Of a DNA stretch of 8,189 nucleotides, positions 1 to 6,786 are shown one piece after another. The stretch is from Phycisphaerae bacterium (GTDB lineage Bacteria; Planctomycetota; Phycisphaerae; UBA1845; Fen-1342). The notes under the pieces were generated by a model. That model did not search any database. It saw only the letters and a program-made list of their open reading frames with translations, and had not been told where the DNA came from. The stretch's first letter is position 1. Each line of letters opens with the position of its first letter. A program made the translations under genes and the position numbers. The DNA is taken from assembly GCA_022842805.1 (NCBI GenBank), contig JALHOX010000203.1, forward strand, positions 1 to 8,189, read 5' to 3'.

Positions 1-968
1 TGCCGGGAGAGACGGTCGAATTTCGAGACGGCGACCTCTGGATCAACGGCGCGCCGAAAGCCAAGCCGCCCCACGCGCAGGCCGCATTGTGGCATCCGGT
101 GTTCGATCAGACGCAGCTCTCCCCATCGGACGACGAGCGCGACCCGCCCGCATTTCGCTGGGAGAGCGCAGACGCCGAACGCTCCGGCTGGAGCGGCGAA
201 GCGGAGCGCGTCCTGCGCTTCGACCCGGTCCGAGGCGCCGACGACACCATCGTGCTGCGCGGCCAGAACAGTGATGCGTGGCTCGACTTCGTCGGCTACA
301 ACGAAAACTCGGCCGGCAACTTTGTGCGCGATTTGCGGCTGGAGATGACCATCGTCTGGGAAGACCCCGCCGCCGGCTGCGCCATTCGCCTGAATAGCGC
401 AGACACGCCGCTCGGCGTCACGGTCTTCGCCTCCGGCCAAGTCGAGCGCTTGCTCCCTCCGTCCAACAAGTCGCCCGTGGCGCTTGGGCCAAAAGCGCCG
501 CGCAGCGCCACACGCGTCGAACTCGAACGGCTTGACGGTCGCGCCCGAATCTCGATCGACGGCGCAACGATCGACCAGTTCCCCGCCCCGAGCGAGACCG
601 AATCATCGCTCGAAAACAGCCTGCTGCTGAGGGGCGTCGGCGGCGCGTTTCACATTCGCGAGCTTCGCATCTGGCGCGATGTCTACTACACCACCTCGCG
701 CCGTTCGAAGCGCGCCGTGCGCGGCGCCCCCTTCGCGCTACGGACCAATGAGTTCTTCGTCGCAGGCGACAACAGCGCCGATAGCCACGACTCGCGCGAA
801 TGGGATCATGGCGGATTTCACCTGCCCGACTCCTATCGCCCCGGCACGGTTCACGGCGACCAAATTGTCGGACTCGCGGCGATGGTGTATCTTCCCGGCT
901 GGCTGACGGTTGGGCCTCGGGGCATGCTGCGAGTCCCCGATGTGGGTCGCGTGCGGTTTATCCGCTAG
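1..968 (+). CDS. lepB: Signal peptidase I (S26 family), C-terminal part with large inserted domain; 5' end outside window
   Basis: This membrane-bound serine/lysine protease removes signal peptides from exported proteins. The reading frame is open from base 3 and ends at TAG 966-968. The first residues, PGETVEFRDGDLWING, match the stretch that directly follows the catalytic-lysine box (box D) of S26 peptidases, so the catalytic Ser and Lys and the N-terminal anchor lie upstream of the window. The diagnostic late box GDNSADSHDSR is at 765-797, preceded by EFFVA. Between these two conserved segments lie about 180 extra residues (roughly 144-690), rich in predicted beta strands and ending in ELRIWRDVYYT. 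E. coli LepB has a shorter, different insert here; long ones occur in planctomycete homologues as far as I know. An ATG-like TTG at 87 is internal and is not the start. Family assignment is firm; activity cannot be judged because the catalytic dyad is not visible. Confidence 0.88.
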   Translation, partial: PGETVEFRDGDLWINGAPKAKPPHAQAALWHPVFDQTQLSPSDDERDPPAFRWESADAERSGWSGEAERVLRFDPVRGADDTIVLRGQNSDAWLDFVGYNENSAGNFVRDLRLEMTIVWEDPAAGCAIRLNSADTPLGVTVFASGQVERLLPPSNKSPVALGPKAPRSATRVELERLDGRARISIDGATIDQFPAPSETESSLENSLLLRGVGGAFHIRELRIWRDVYYTTSRRSKRAVRGAPFALRTNEFFVAGDNSADSHDSREWDHGGFHLPDSYRPGTVHGDQIVGLAAMVYLPGWLTVGPRGMLRVPDVGRVRFIR

Positions 969-1233
969 GGCCCCGGCGTCACGGAGCGAAACGGCAAGTT
1001 GTCAACACCCGTTCGAAAAATCCCAATTGTCGGGACGCATCGACCGCGGACCGCGCCTCTGAGCGCCGGGCCCAATCGACGCGCCGCCCGCACATGCGGT
1101 CTAAGTCTAATCAATAAATACACTTACGATCTCGGCCTGCTTTACGGCCATTTCGCAGACTCCGCCGGAAAACCGCTCCCGGAGGCGCGGACCCTATCCG
1201 CTCCGACGCCGTGCGAGTACCGCACTTCACAAC

Positions 1234-1242
1234 TTATCCACA
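1234..1242 (+). promoter_or_regulatory. Exact DnaA-box consensus TTATCCACA
   Basis: The nine bases TTATCCACA are identical to the strong E. coli DnaA-box consensus. They lie 34 bases before the lptB start codon, in non-coding DNA. A single 9-mer can arise by chance (an expectation of well under one per window this size), and I found no second consensus box nearby. A replication origin is therefore not supported; a DnaA-responsive promoter or a titration site is possible. Confidence 0.4.
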
Positions 1243-1255
1243 CCACCCCCATGCC

Positions 1256-1262
1256 GAGGGGG
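1256..1262 (+). promoter_or_regulatory. Shine-Dalgarno of lptB fixing the TTG start
   Basis: GAGGGGG ends five bases before TTG at 1268. It is the only good ribosome site near the lptB N-terminus and decides the start in favour of TTG 1268 over GTG 1211, whose extra residues (RVPHFTTYPHH...) do not look like an ABC ATPase. Confidence 0.7.
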
Positions 1263-1267
1263 TCTGC

Positions 1268-2050
1268 TTGCTATTAAGCGTACAAAACCTACTGAAGTCC
1301 TATAATAATCGACGCGTCGTTGACGATGTCAGCTTCGTCGTCGAACGACGCGAGATCGTCGGCCTGCTCGGCCCCAACGGCGCCGGAAAAACCACCAGTT
1401 TTCGCATGACCGTCGGCATGGTCATCCCCGACGGCGGGCGCGTCTTGCTGGACGACAAAGACATCTCCAGCCTCCCCATGTACAAGCGCGCCCGCCACGG
1501 CATCGGCTATCTCTCGCAGGAGCCGAGCGTCTTTCAGCGCCTGAGCGTCGAGGACAACCTCAACGCGATCCTCGAAACCATGCGCATGACACGCGGCGAT
1601 CGCCAGCGGCGGCGCGAGGAGTTGCTCGAACAGTTCAATCTCAAGCACATCCGCAAAAGCCCCGCCCGCGTCATTTCCGGCGGCGAGCGACGAAAGCTCG
1701 AAATCGCCCGGGCGCTGATCACCAAGCCAAAGCTCATCCTGCTCGACGAGCCGTTCAGCGGCGTAGACCCCAAAGCGGTCGAGGACCTGCGCAACGAAAT
1801 TCAAAAGCTCCGCGCCAACGACATCGCCATCCTCCTCACCGATCACAACGTCCATGAAACGCTGCGCGTCACCGATCGCAGCTACGTCATCCACCAGGGC
1901 CACGTCATCAGCAGCGGCACGCCCCACCAGCTCATCAACGACGCCACCGCCCGCGAGAAATACCTCGGCAACACCTTCCGCGGCGACGAGTTTCTCCCCA
2001 CCGAAACCACCGCGGCCGGCGGCACAAACGGGCACGTTTCGTCGGAATAG
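1268..2050 (+). CDS. lptB: LPS export ABC transporter ATP-binding protein LptB
   Basis: LptB is the cytoplasmic ATPase of the LptB2FGC complex, which extracts LPS from the inner membrane and drives it across the periplasmic bridge to the outer membrane. The 260-residue product matches the family's usual size of about 240 residues plus a short Gly/Thr-rich tail. In order it shows Walker A GPNGAGKTT (35-43), the Q-loop Q84 inside GYLSQEPSVFQRLSVEDN, which is typical of LptB and carries the F89/R91 pair that contacts LptF/G in the known structures, the ABC signature SGGER (137-141), Walker B LILLDEP (156-162) with catalytic E161, and the switch H193 in LLTDHN. The TTG start is chosen for the strong Shine-Dalgarno five bases upstream. 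The neighbours usual in Proteobacteria (lptA, lptC) are not visible upstream, where a signal peptidase gene sits. The related LivF/LivG-type ATPases are the main alternative, but the FQRLSVEDN and EPFSGVDP segments favour LptB. Confidence 0.92.
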   Translation: MLLSVQNLLKSYNNRRVVDDVSFVVERREIVGLLGPNGAGKTTSFRMTVGMVIPDGGRVLLDDKDISSLPMYKRARHGIGYLSQEPSVFQRLSVEDNLNAILETMRMTRGDRQRRREELLEQFNLKHIRKSPARVISGGERRKLEIARALITKPKLILLDEPFSGVDPKAVEDLRNEIQKLRANDIAILLTDHNVHETLRVTDRSYVIHQGHVISSGTPHQLINDATAREKYLGNTFRGDEFLPTETTAAGGTNGHVSSE

Positions 2051-2117
2051 CGCCGACGGGCCGGACAGTGCGCTTTCGCGGAGCGGGCGGCATCGCGCCA
2101 TTTCCCCGTCGCCGGAT

Positions 2118-2123
2118 TACAAT
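2118..2123 (+). promoter_or_regulatory. Candidate -10 element TACAAT of a leaderless korB promoter
   Basis: TACAAT differs from the TATAAT consensus at one base and ends eight bases before the korB ATG at 2132. A start of transcription six to nine bases downstream would fall at or next to the ATG, giving an mRNA with little or no leader. This agrees with the absence of any purine-rich ribosome site before the ATG (the bases are CTCAAATC). No recognisable -35 is seen at the usual distance. Confidence 0.4.
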
Positions 2124-2131
2124 CTCAAATC

Positions 2132-3148
<1,017 letters not shown>

Positions 3149-3168
3149 TTGGCTGAAATTCCGCCTCC

Positions 3169-3201
3169 GCACGTCTCGCGTCGCATCAAACGCGAGCGTG
3201 C
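3169..3201. terminator. 12-bp hairpin between convergent korB and nadK, likely bidirectional terminator
   Basis: GCACG (3169-3173) and CTCGCGT (3175-3181) pair perfectly with ACGCGAG (3190-3196) and CGTGC (3197-3201), leaving a single bulged T at 3174 and an eight-base loop. The stem starts about 20 bases after the korB stop and lies about 45 bases past the nadK stop on the other strand. Neither side has a U-run, so it would be an atypical intrinsic terminator or a 3'-end stabiliser; the position between converging genes supports a transcript-end role. Confidence 0.6.
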
Positions 3202-3219
3202 AGTCGCCGGAAGTCTTCA

Positions 3220-3240
3220 CCCCTCCCACCCCTTCCCCCC
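3220..3240 (-). other. G-quadruplex motif in the nadK 3' untranslated region
   Basis: On the minus strand the seven bases after the nadK stop codon region lead into four G-runs of 6, 4, 3 and 4 bases, separated by loops of only 2, 1 and 1 bases. This satisfies the usual G-quadruplex pattern with very short loops, the kind expected to be stable. It sits just after the nadK stop (3247-3249) and before the 3169-3201 hairpin in the direction of nadK transcription. On the plus strand the same bases are an almost G-free C/T tract, which could act as a Rho-loading region for read-through from korB. Both roles are inferred. Confidence 0.55.
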
Positions 3241-3246
3241 TCGGCC

Positions 3247-4152
3247 TCAATCCGCCACCGGCCCCGCACCCCACATCAGCTTTCGCCGCAGCGCCGTCCA
3301 CGCCGTATCGCGCGGGTTGCGCACCAGCAGAAAATCGGTCGGATAGCGCCGAATAATCACGCGATCGTTGTTATGCAGCGACACCGCCGTTCGTCCGTCA
3401 ATCACAACATGAGTCCCCGGGTTCGTGCGTCGCGGCGTCAGCACAAGCTCGTGTTCAGCCGAGAGTACCAGCGGGCGAAAGGTCAGCGCGTGCGGACAAA
3501 TGGGCGTCACGATCATCGATGTCGCGGTCGGCTCAACGATCGGCCCGCCGGCGCTGAGATTGTGCGCCGTCGAACCCGTCGGCGTAGCCACGATCAGCCC
3601 GTCCCCACGAACGCGAGCCACTTCGTCGCCGTCCACCAACGCGGTCATCTGAATCATGCGAAACGGCGGCCCCGCGACCACAACGCAATCATTCACCGCC
3701 AGCGTCTCGGTCGGCGCGTCGCCGTTCTCGATCCGCACGTTCAGCATCAGTCGCCGCGAGATCGGCAGCGGCCCGGTAAACAGAAAATCGCCGAAGGTCT
3801 CCAGTTGCGGCAGCGTGAAATCCGCCAGAAAGCCAAGCTTCCCGAGATTCACGCCGAGAATCGGAATCTGATCGCGCTCCAGACGATGAGCCGCCGAGAT
3901 CAGCGTTCCATCGCCCCCGAGAACAATCAGCAACTCCGGCTTCTGCGCCAGCGCAGCGCGGCTGTCGAAGGTGATGTCGGCGAACACCAGGTCGGCCCGC
4001 GCCTGGACCCACCGGCGCACTTCGTCCAGCGCCGCAACCGCCGCCGGCTTCTGCGGCGAGCCGATCACGGCGACGCGGCGAATGGGCGCGCCGGAGGCGG
4101 CGCGGGCATTTTCGGAGGCGACGGCGGAAATGCGTGCAGCGGCGTTCGACAT
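3247..4152 (-). CDS. nadK: NAD kinase
   Basis: NadK phosphorylates NAD to NADP in the cytoplasm using ATP or polyphosphate, and supplies the cell's NADP(H). The 301-residue product carries the family motifs in order: GGDGT (79-83), which binds phosphate and includes the catalytic Asp, NLGKLGFL (102-109), AVND (152-155) and the glycine-rich TPTGSTAHNLSAGGP (190-204). Most relatives have Tyr-Ser/Ala where this one has His-Asn at 197-198, a mild variation. The frame stays open far upstream to 4911, but that part is the antisense of the next gene. ATG at 4152 gives a family-sized protein and lies about 40 bases after a good extended -10, with no strong Shine-Dalgarno. It is divergent from the HAD hydrolase gene and convergent with korB. 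Confidence 0.93.
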   Translation of the reverse strand: MSNAAARISAVASENARAASGAPIRRVAVIGSPQKPAAVAALDEVRRWVQARADLVFADITFDSRAALAQKPELLIVLGGDGTLISAAHRLERDQIPILGVNLGKLGFLADFTLPQLETFGDFLFTGPLPISRRLMLNVRIENGDAPTETLAVNDCVVVAGPPFRMIQMTALVDGDEVARVRGDGLIVATPTGSTAHNLSAGGPIVEPTATSMIVTPICPHALTFRPLVLSAEHELVLTPRRTNPGTHVVIDGRTAVSLHNNDRVIIRRYPTDFLLVRNPRDTAWTALRRKLMWGAGPVAD

Positions 4153-4189
4153 TTCAACTCGCACGAGAATCTGCGAAGCGTTCGCGAAG

Positions 4190-4198
4190 ATTGTACCA
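4190..4198 (-). promoter_or_regulatory. Extended -10 promoter element (TGGTACAAT) of nadK
   Basis: Read on the minus strand, TG at 4198-4197 plus one base precedes TACAAT at 4195-4190, giving the extended -10 form TGnTAnAAT. Transcription would start near 4183 and leave a leader of about 30 bases before ATG 4152. No good -35 is seen, which fits an extended -10 promoter. The 8-mer TACAATCT is shared with the candidate korB promoter at 2118. Confidence 0.5.
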
Positions 4199-4249
4199 TC
4201 GCATTTCGCCGCGATCGTTCGCGGCCAAAACGGCCCCAATCGAGCTCGC

Positions 4250-5092
4250 ATGAACGACTGGAAGTGCGCCCTGCTGGGCATAGATCTCGACGGAACTCTG
4301 CTTGACTCGCGCGGCAAGCTGCCCGACCGAAATCGAGAAGCGCTGCACCGCGCCCACGAGCGCGGCGTAAAGGTCGTCGTCTGCACCGGCCGCCCGTTTC
4401 CCGAGGCACGGCCGATCCTCGAAGCGATCGGGCTCGACCTCGACGCCGTCGTCAGTTGCTCCGGCGCGCTGATCTCGCGCCCGCAAACCGGCGAGACCAT
4501 TCGCCGCACCGAGTTTGAAGTAGCCGCGCTCAAAGCCATCCGCGGCTGGCTCAGCGATCGGCAACTCGTCCCGATCTGGATCGTCGACGACCCCCAGCAG
4601 CAGCACGACGGATTCATCGTCAGTGGCGGACGACGCCACGCGGCCCTCGAAAGTTGGCTGCGCCGAACGCCCTGCCGCATTCGACCCGTCGACGAATGGC
4701 CCCTTTCACCGACGCCTATCCGGCTCGCCGTCATCGACGAGCCACCCGTGCTGGCGCCGCTCGCGGCGGCGTTCGAGGAGCGATTTCGCGAGCACAGCAC
4801 CGTCAACCTGCTCCGCGCGCCGCAATATGAGCTGAGCATCATGGAAGTTGCCGCCGCCAAGACCAGCAAATGGACCGCCATCGAATGGCTTTGCGGACAA
4901 TGGGGCCTCAACCCGCGTCACACCGCGGCCGTCGGCGACGACGTAAACGACATCGACATGTTGCGCTACGCCGGCCGCGGCTTCGCGATGGCCAACGCCA
5001 AGCCGGGCGTGGCGAACCACGCCCGCGAGCAGACCGGCACCAACGACGACTGCGGCGTGGCCGAGGTCGTGCGGCGCTGCCTGGGCGAATAG
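4250..5092 (+). CDS. HAD-superfamily hydrolase, Cof-like (IIB) phosphatase
   Basis: This is a Mg-dependent phosphatase of the haloacid dehalogenase superfamily, probably acting on a small phosphorylated metabolite; the substrate cannot be read from the sequence. The 280-residue product has motif I GIDLDGTLLDS (10-20) with nucleophile D12 and acid/base D14, motif II VVCTGRP (43-49) with T46, a motif III lysine in AAKTSKW (K207 best placed), and motif IV VGDDVNDIDM (228-237). The region of about 90-200 between motifs II and III is the large alpha/beta cap of the Cof/type IIB class. ATG at 4250 sits just before motif I, as is usual for the family; the longer open frame upstream overlaps nadK and is rejected. 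The ribosome site is weak. It is divergent from nadK and lies 58 bases upstream of psd, so it may be the first gene of the lipid operon or a separate unit. Confidence 0.87.
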   Translation: MNDWKCALLGIDLDGTLLDSRGKLPDRNREALHRAHERGVKVVVCTGRPFPEARPILEAIGLDLDAVVSCSGALISRPQTGETIRRTEFEVAALKAIRGWLSDRQLVPIWIVDDPQQQHDGFIVSGGRRHAALESWLRRTPCRIRPVDEWPLSPTPIRLAVIDEPPVLAPLAAAFEERFREHSTVNLLRAPQYELSIMEVAAAKTSKWTAIEWLCGQWGLNPRHTAAVGDDVNDIDMLRYAGRGFAMANAKPGVANHAREQTGTNDDCGVAEVVRRCLGE

Positions 5093-5150
5093 CCGCCCGC
5101 GCCCGATTCCCCGGCTGGCCCGCAATCGCTTTTCCTCGATCGGGTGGATC

Positions 5151-5816
5151 ATGTTCGCGCGCTACGCAATCCGCGAAGTCATCCTCGGCTCGGCGATCGG
5201 CATCGGCCTCACGATGGCCGCGGCGATCTGGCTGCCCACGGGTTTCTGGATCGCGCCCGTCCTCGCGCTCGGCGCCTGGCTCTGGTTCTTTCGCGACCCG
5301 CCGCGACGCATCCCATCCGATACAGATGTGCTCCTCGCCCCCGCCGATGGCGTCATCGTCTCGATCGAACGACGCGAAAAGACCGCGACGCATGTCGTCA
5401 TCACGATCTTCCTGAGCGTGTTCGACGTCCACGTCCAGCGCAGCCCGCTCGCCGGCGTCGTCGTCGCCCGCGAACATCGCCCCGGTCGCTTTCGCAACGC
5501 CCTCGACCCGCGCTCATCCGCCGAAAATGAGAGCCTGACGCTCACGCTTCGCGCCGCCGCGGCCGATCCGCGAGGAGAAGTGCGCGTGCGCCAAATCGCC
5601 GGCCTCATCGCCCGGCGAATCGTCTGTCGCGCCGAAGTCGGCCAAAGCCTCGCCGCGGGCGAGCGCTATGGCATGATCAAATTCGGCTCGCGCGTCGAGC
5701 TCACGCTGATCGCCGATGATTCGTGGACGATCGTCGCTCGCGAGCGCCAACGCGTCAGCGCCGGCGAGACGATCTTGTTGCGCCGCGCGAGCCAGCTCGG
5801 TTCGCCGACCTCGTAG
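5151..5816 (+). CDS. psd: Phosphatidylserine decarboxylase, short type
   Basis: Psd converts phosphatidylserine to phosphatidylethanolamine at the membrane. It is made as a proenzyme that cuts itself to create a pyruvoyl group. The 221-residue product fits the short class (about 210-230 residues). It has two hydrophobic segments at about 9-28 and 31-47 ending in FFRDPPRRIP, then APADG (63-67) with the conserved Asp, FDVHVQRSP (91-99) with the conserved His, and the self-cleavage site KFGSRVEL (177-184), where S180 would become the pyruvoyl group and G179/S180 is the cut. FGSR replaces the LGST of the long E. coli type, as is usual for short enzymes. ATG 5151 has a fair ribosome site (GGTGG, 5143-5147). 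The stop is one base before the next start, so it is very likely translated together with pssA. Confidence 0.93.
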   Translation: MFARYAIREVILGSAIGIGLTMAAAIWLPTGFWIAPVLALGAWLWFFRDPPRRIPSDTDVLLAPADGVIVSIERREKTATHVVITIFLSVFDVHVQRSPLAGVVVAREHRPGRFRNALDPRSSAENESLTLTLRAAAADPRGEVRVRQIAGLIARRIVCRAEVGQSLAAGERYGMIKFGSRVELTLIADDSWTIVARERQRVSAGETILLRRASQLGSPTS

Positions 5817-5817
5817 A

Positions 5818-6786
5818 ATGCGCCCCGAAGCCATGAACCTGATCACCCACAACCCGCTCTCCACCGCGCTCGCGAAGCCGCCGCGCCACGCCCGCCAAGC
5901 CGCGCCGGGCTGGCGTATTTCGCTCCGCAGCCAGGCGGCGAACGCCGTCACCTGTGCGCGGCTGGTGATCGCCGTCGCGGTTTCGATCGCCTCGATCGCC
6001 GCCTTGTCCGCCGCATCCGCGCCCCAGATACATCCGACCTCCGTGCATGTCGCGGCGTGGCTCATCGCCATTTGCATACTGCTCGACGGCGTCGACGGCC
6101 ATCTCGCGCGACGGCTGAACATCACGTCGCGTTTCGGCGCGCGGCTCGACGCATTAGCCGATATCTGGGGCTTCGCGATCGCGCCGTTGCTGCTGCTATT
6201 GGTCGCCATGCCCGCCGCCCTGCGCGAGACGCCGGTTTTTTTCGCGTTGGTCGGCTTGGCCGCGGTTCTCTATGGGGGAGCGTGCCTGCTGCGGCTGATT
6301 CGATTTCAGTCCGCAACATCGGCCGACGCAGCCACCGCGACATCACCACGCCAACGGCGCTCGCACAGCGGCCCCTGCCATCCCGGCGTTCGCACCTTCA
6401 ACGGGTTACCGACGCCCGCCGCCGCCGCCGCCTTGGTTGCGTTAGCGCTGCTTCTGGATAACGAATCGGCCGCCGGATTCTCGAATCTCGAATCCCCCGC
6501 AACCGTCGCACTCGTCACCGCGGCCACTCTGCTGTCATTAAGCGCGCTGCTGATCAGCGGCACGCGATATGTGCATCTCGCCGACGCAATGGGTCGCGCG
6601 ATCGGCGCCTGGCGCGCGACTGCACTGGCGCTCGCCAGCGCCGCCCTACTGATCATCGCCGTCGCCTTCGGTCCGGCGCCCGCCTTCGCCGCAGGCTCGC
6701 TCGCGTATCTTGTCTTCGGGCGTGCGGCGCCGCCGTGCAGCCGCTCGACCCAGCCCCACGCCGCTTGCACTTTGGAGGCCGCCTGA
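5818..6786 (+). CDS. pssA: CDP-diacylglycerol--serine O-phosphatidyltransferase (phosphatidylserine synthase)
   Basis: This integral membrane enzyme makes phosphatidylserine, the substrate of the Psd encoded just upstream. The CDP-alcohol phosphotransferase signature is complete at residues 90-115: LDGVDGHLAR, then eight residues, G107, three residues, D111, three residues and D115, giving all four Asp that bind metal and CDP. NAVTCARL (42-49) before it and FNGLPTPAAA (194-203) after it are typical of phosphatidylserine synthases rather than PgsA. Five or more further hydrophobic segments follow. The loop at about 164-192 is longer and more Ser/Arg-rich than usual, and an in-frame run of five GCC codons (6418-6432) encodes part of the Ala stretch. 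Start could be ATG 5818 (one base after the psd stop) or ATG 5833; neither has a strong ribosome site, and coupling to psd favours 5818. The predicted length of 322 residues exceeds the usual 230-290. Confidence 0.88.
   Translation: MRPEAMNLITHNPLSTALAKPPRHARQAAPGWRISLRSQAANAVTCARLVIAVAVSIASIAALSAASAPQIHPTSVHVAAWLIAICILLDGVDGHLARRLNITSRFGARLDALADIWGFAIAPLLLLLVAMPAALRETPVFFALVGLAAVLYGGACLLRLIRFQSATSADAATATSPRQRRSHSGPCHPGVRTFNGLPTPAAAAALVALALLLDNESAAGFSNLESPATVALVTAATLLSLSALLISGTRYVHLADAMGRAIGAWRATALALASAALLIIAVAFGPAPAFAAGSLAYLVFGRAAPPCSRSTQPHAACTLEAA
6774..6778 (+). promoter_or_regulatory. Strong Shine-Dalgarno (GGAGG) of larE inside the pssA 3' end
   Basis: A perfect GGAGG seven bases before ATG 6786 fixes the larE start at the TGATG overlap with pssA. 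It rejects the upstream in-frame alternative at 6735, which would add an unlikely Arg/Pro-rich lead. Confidence 0.75.

Larger units (their letters stand above)
969..1267. other. Intergenic region between signal peptidase and lptB
   Basis: About 300 bases hold no convincing gene. A frame open from 999 to 1277 has an atypical Arg/Pro-rich translation and no ribosome site, so I do not call it. The stretch includes an AT-richer patch at about 1100-1130 that stands out from its GC-rich surroundings and may carry the lptB promoter, although no clear -35/-10 pair is visible. It also holds an exact DnaA-box match (1234-1242), an eight-codon ATG frame overlapping the lptB start (1251-1277), and a weak TCCC/GGGA inverted repeat at 1021-1035. 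No terminator with a U-run follows the signal peptidase stop. Confidence 0.6.

Noticed and set aside
1234..1242. A replication origin at the DnaA box
   Set aside because: Only one consensus box, no AT-rich unwinding element of note, and no dnaA, dnaN, gidA or parAB genes nearby.
999..1277. Open frame of 92 codons in the signal peptidase-lptB gap
   Set aside because: Arg/Pro-rich composition, no ribosome site at its start and no recognisable family; typical of non-coding GC-rich DNA. Only its last eight codons are discussed, as a possible leader frame.
1301..1306. Perfect TATAAT inside the first codons of lptB
   Set aside because: It comes from Tyr-Asn-Asn codons, has no -35 at the right distance, and a start of transcription there would miss the lptB start and its ribosome site.
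1289..2101. Long open frame antisense to lptB
   Set aside because: It mirrors the codon structure of lptB, which has complete ABC ATPase motifs; the antisense product resembles no family.
2051..2131. Terminator hairpin after lptB
   Set aside because: Only weak 4-bp stems (such as CGCT/AGCG) are found and no T-run follows, so I cannot support a terminator.
3971..4249. Upstream extension of the HAD frame overlapping nadK
   Set aside because: It lies antisense to the conserved nadK N-terminal half, and HAD motif I sits right after ATG 4250, as is usual.
4153..4911. Upstream extension of the nadK frame, antisense to the HAD gene
   Set aside because: The HAD gene on the other strand has all four catalytic motifs, and nadK is full length from ATG 4152. 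The extension is a GC-rich shadow.
6418..6432. GCC trinucleotide repeat as a phase-variation switch
   Set aside because: Gain or loss of a GCC unit keeps the frame and only changes an alanine count, so it cannot switch the gene off.
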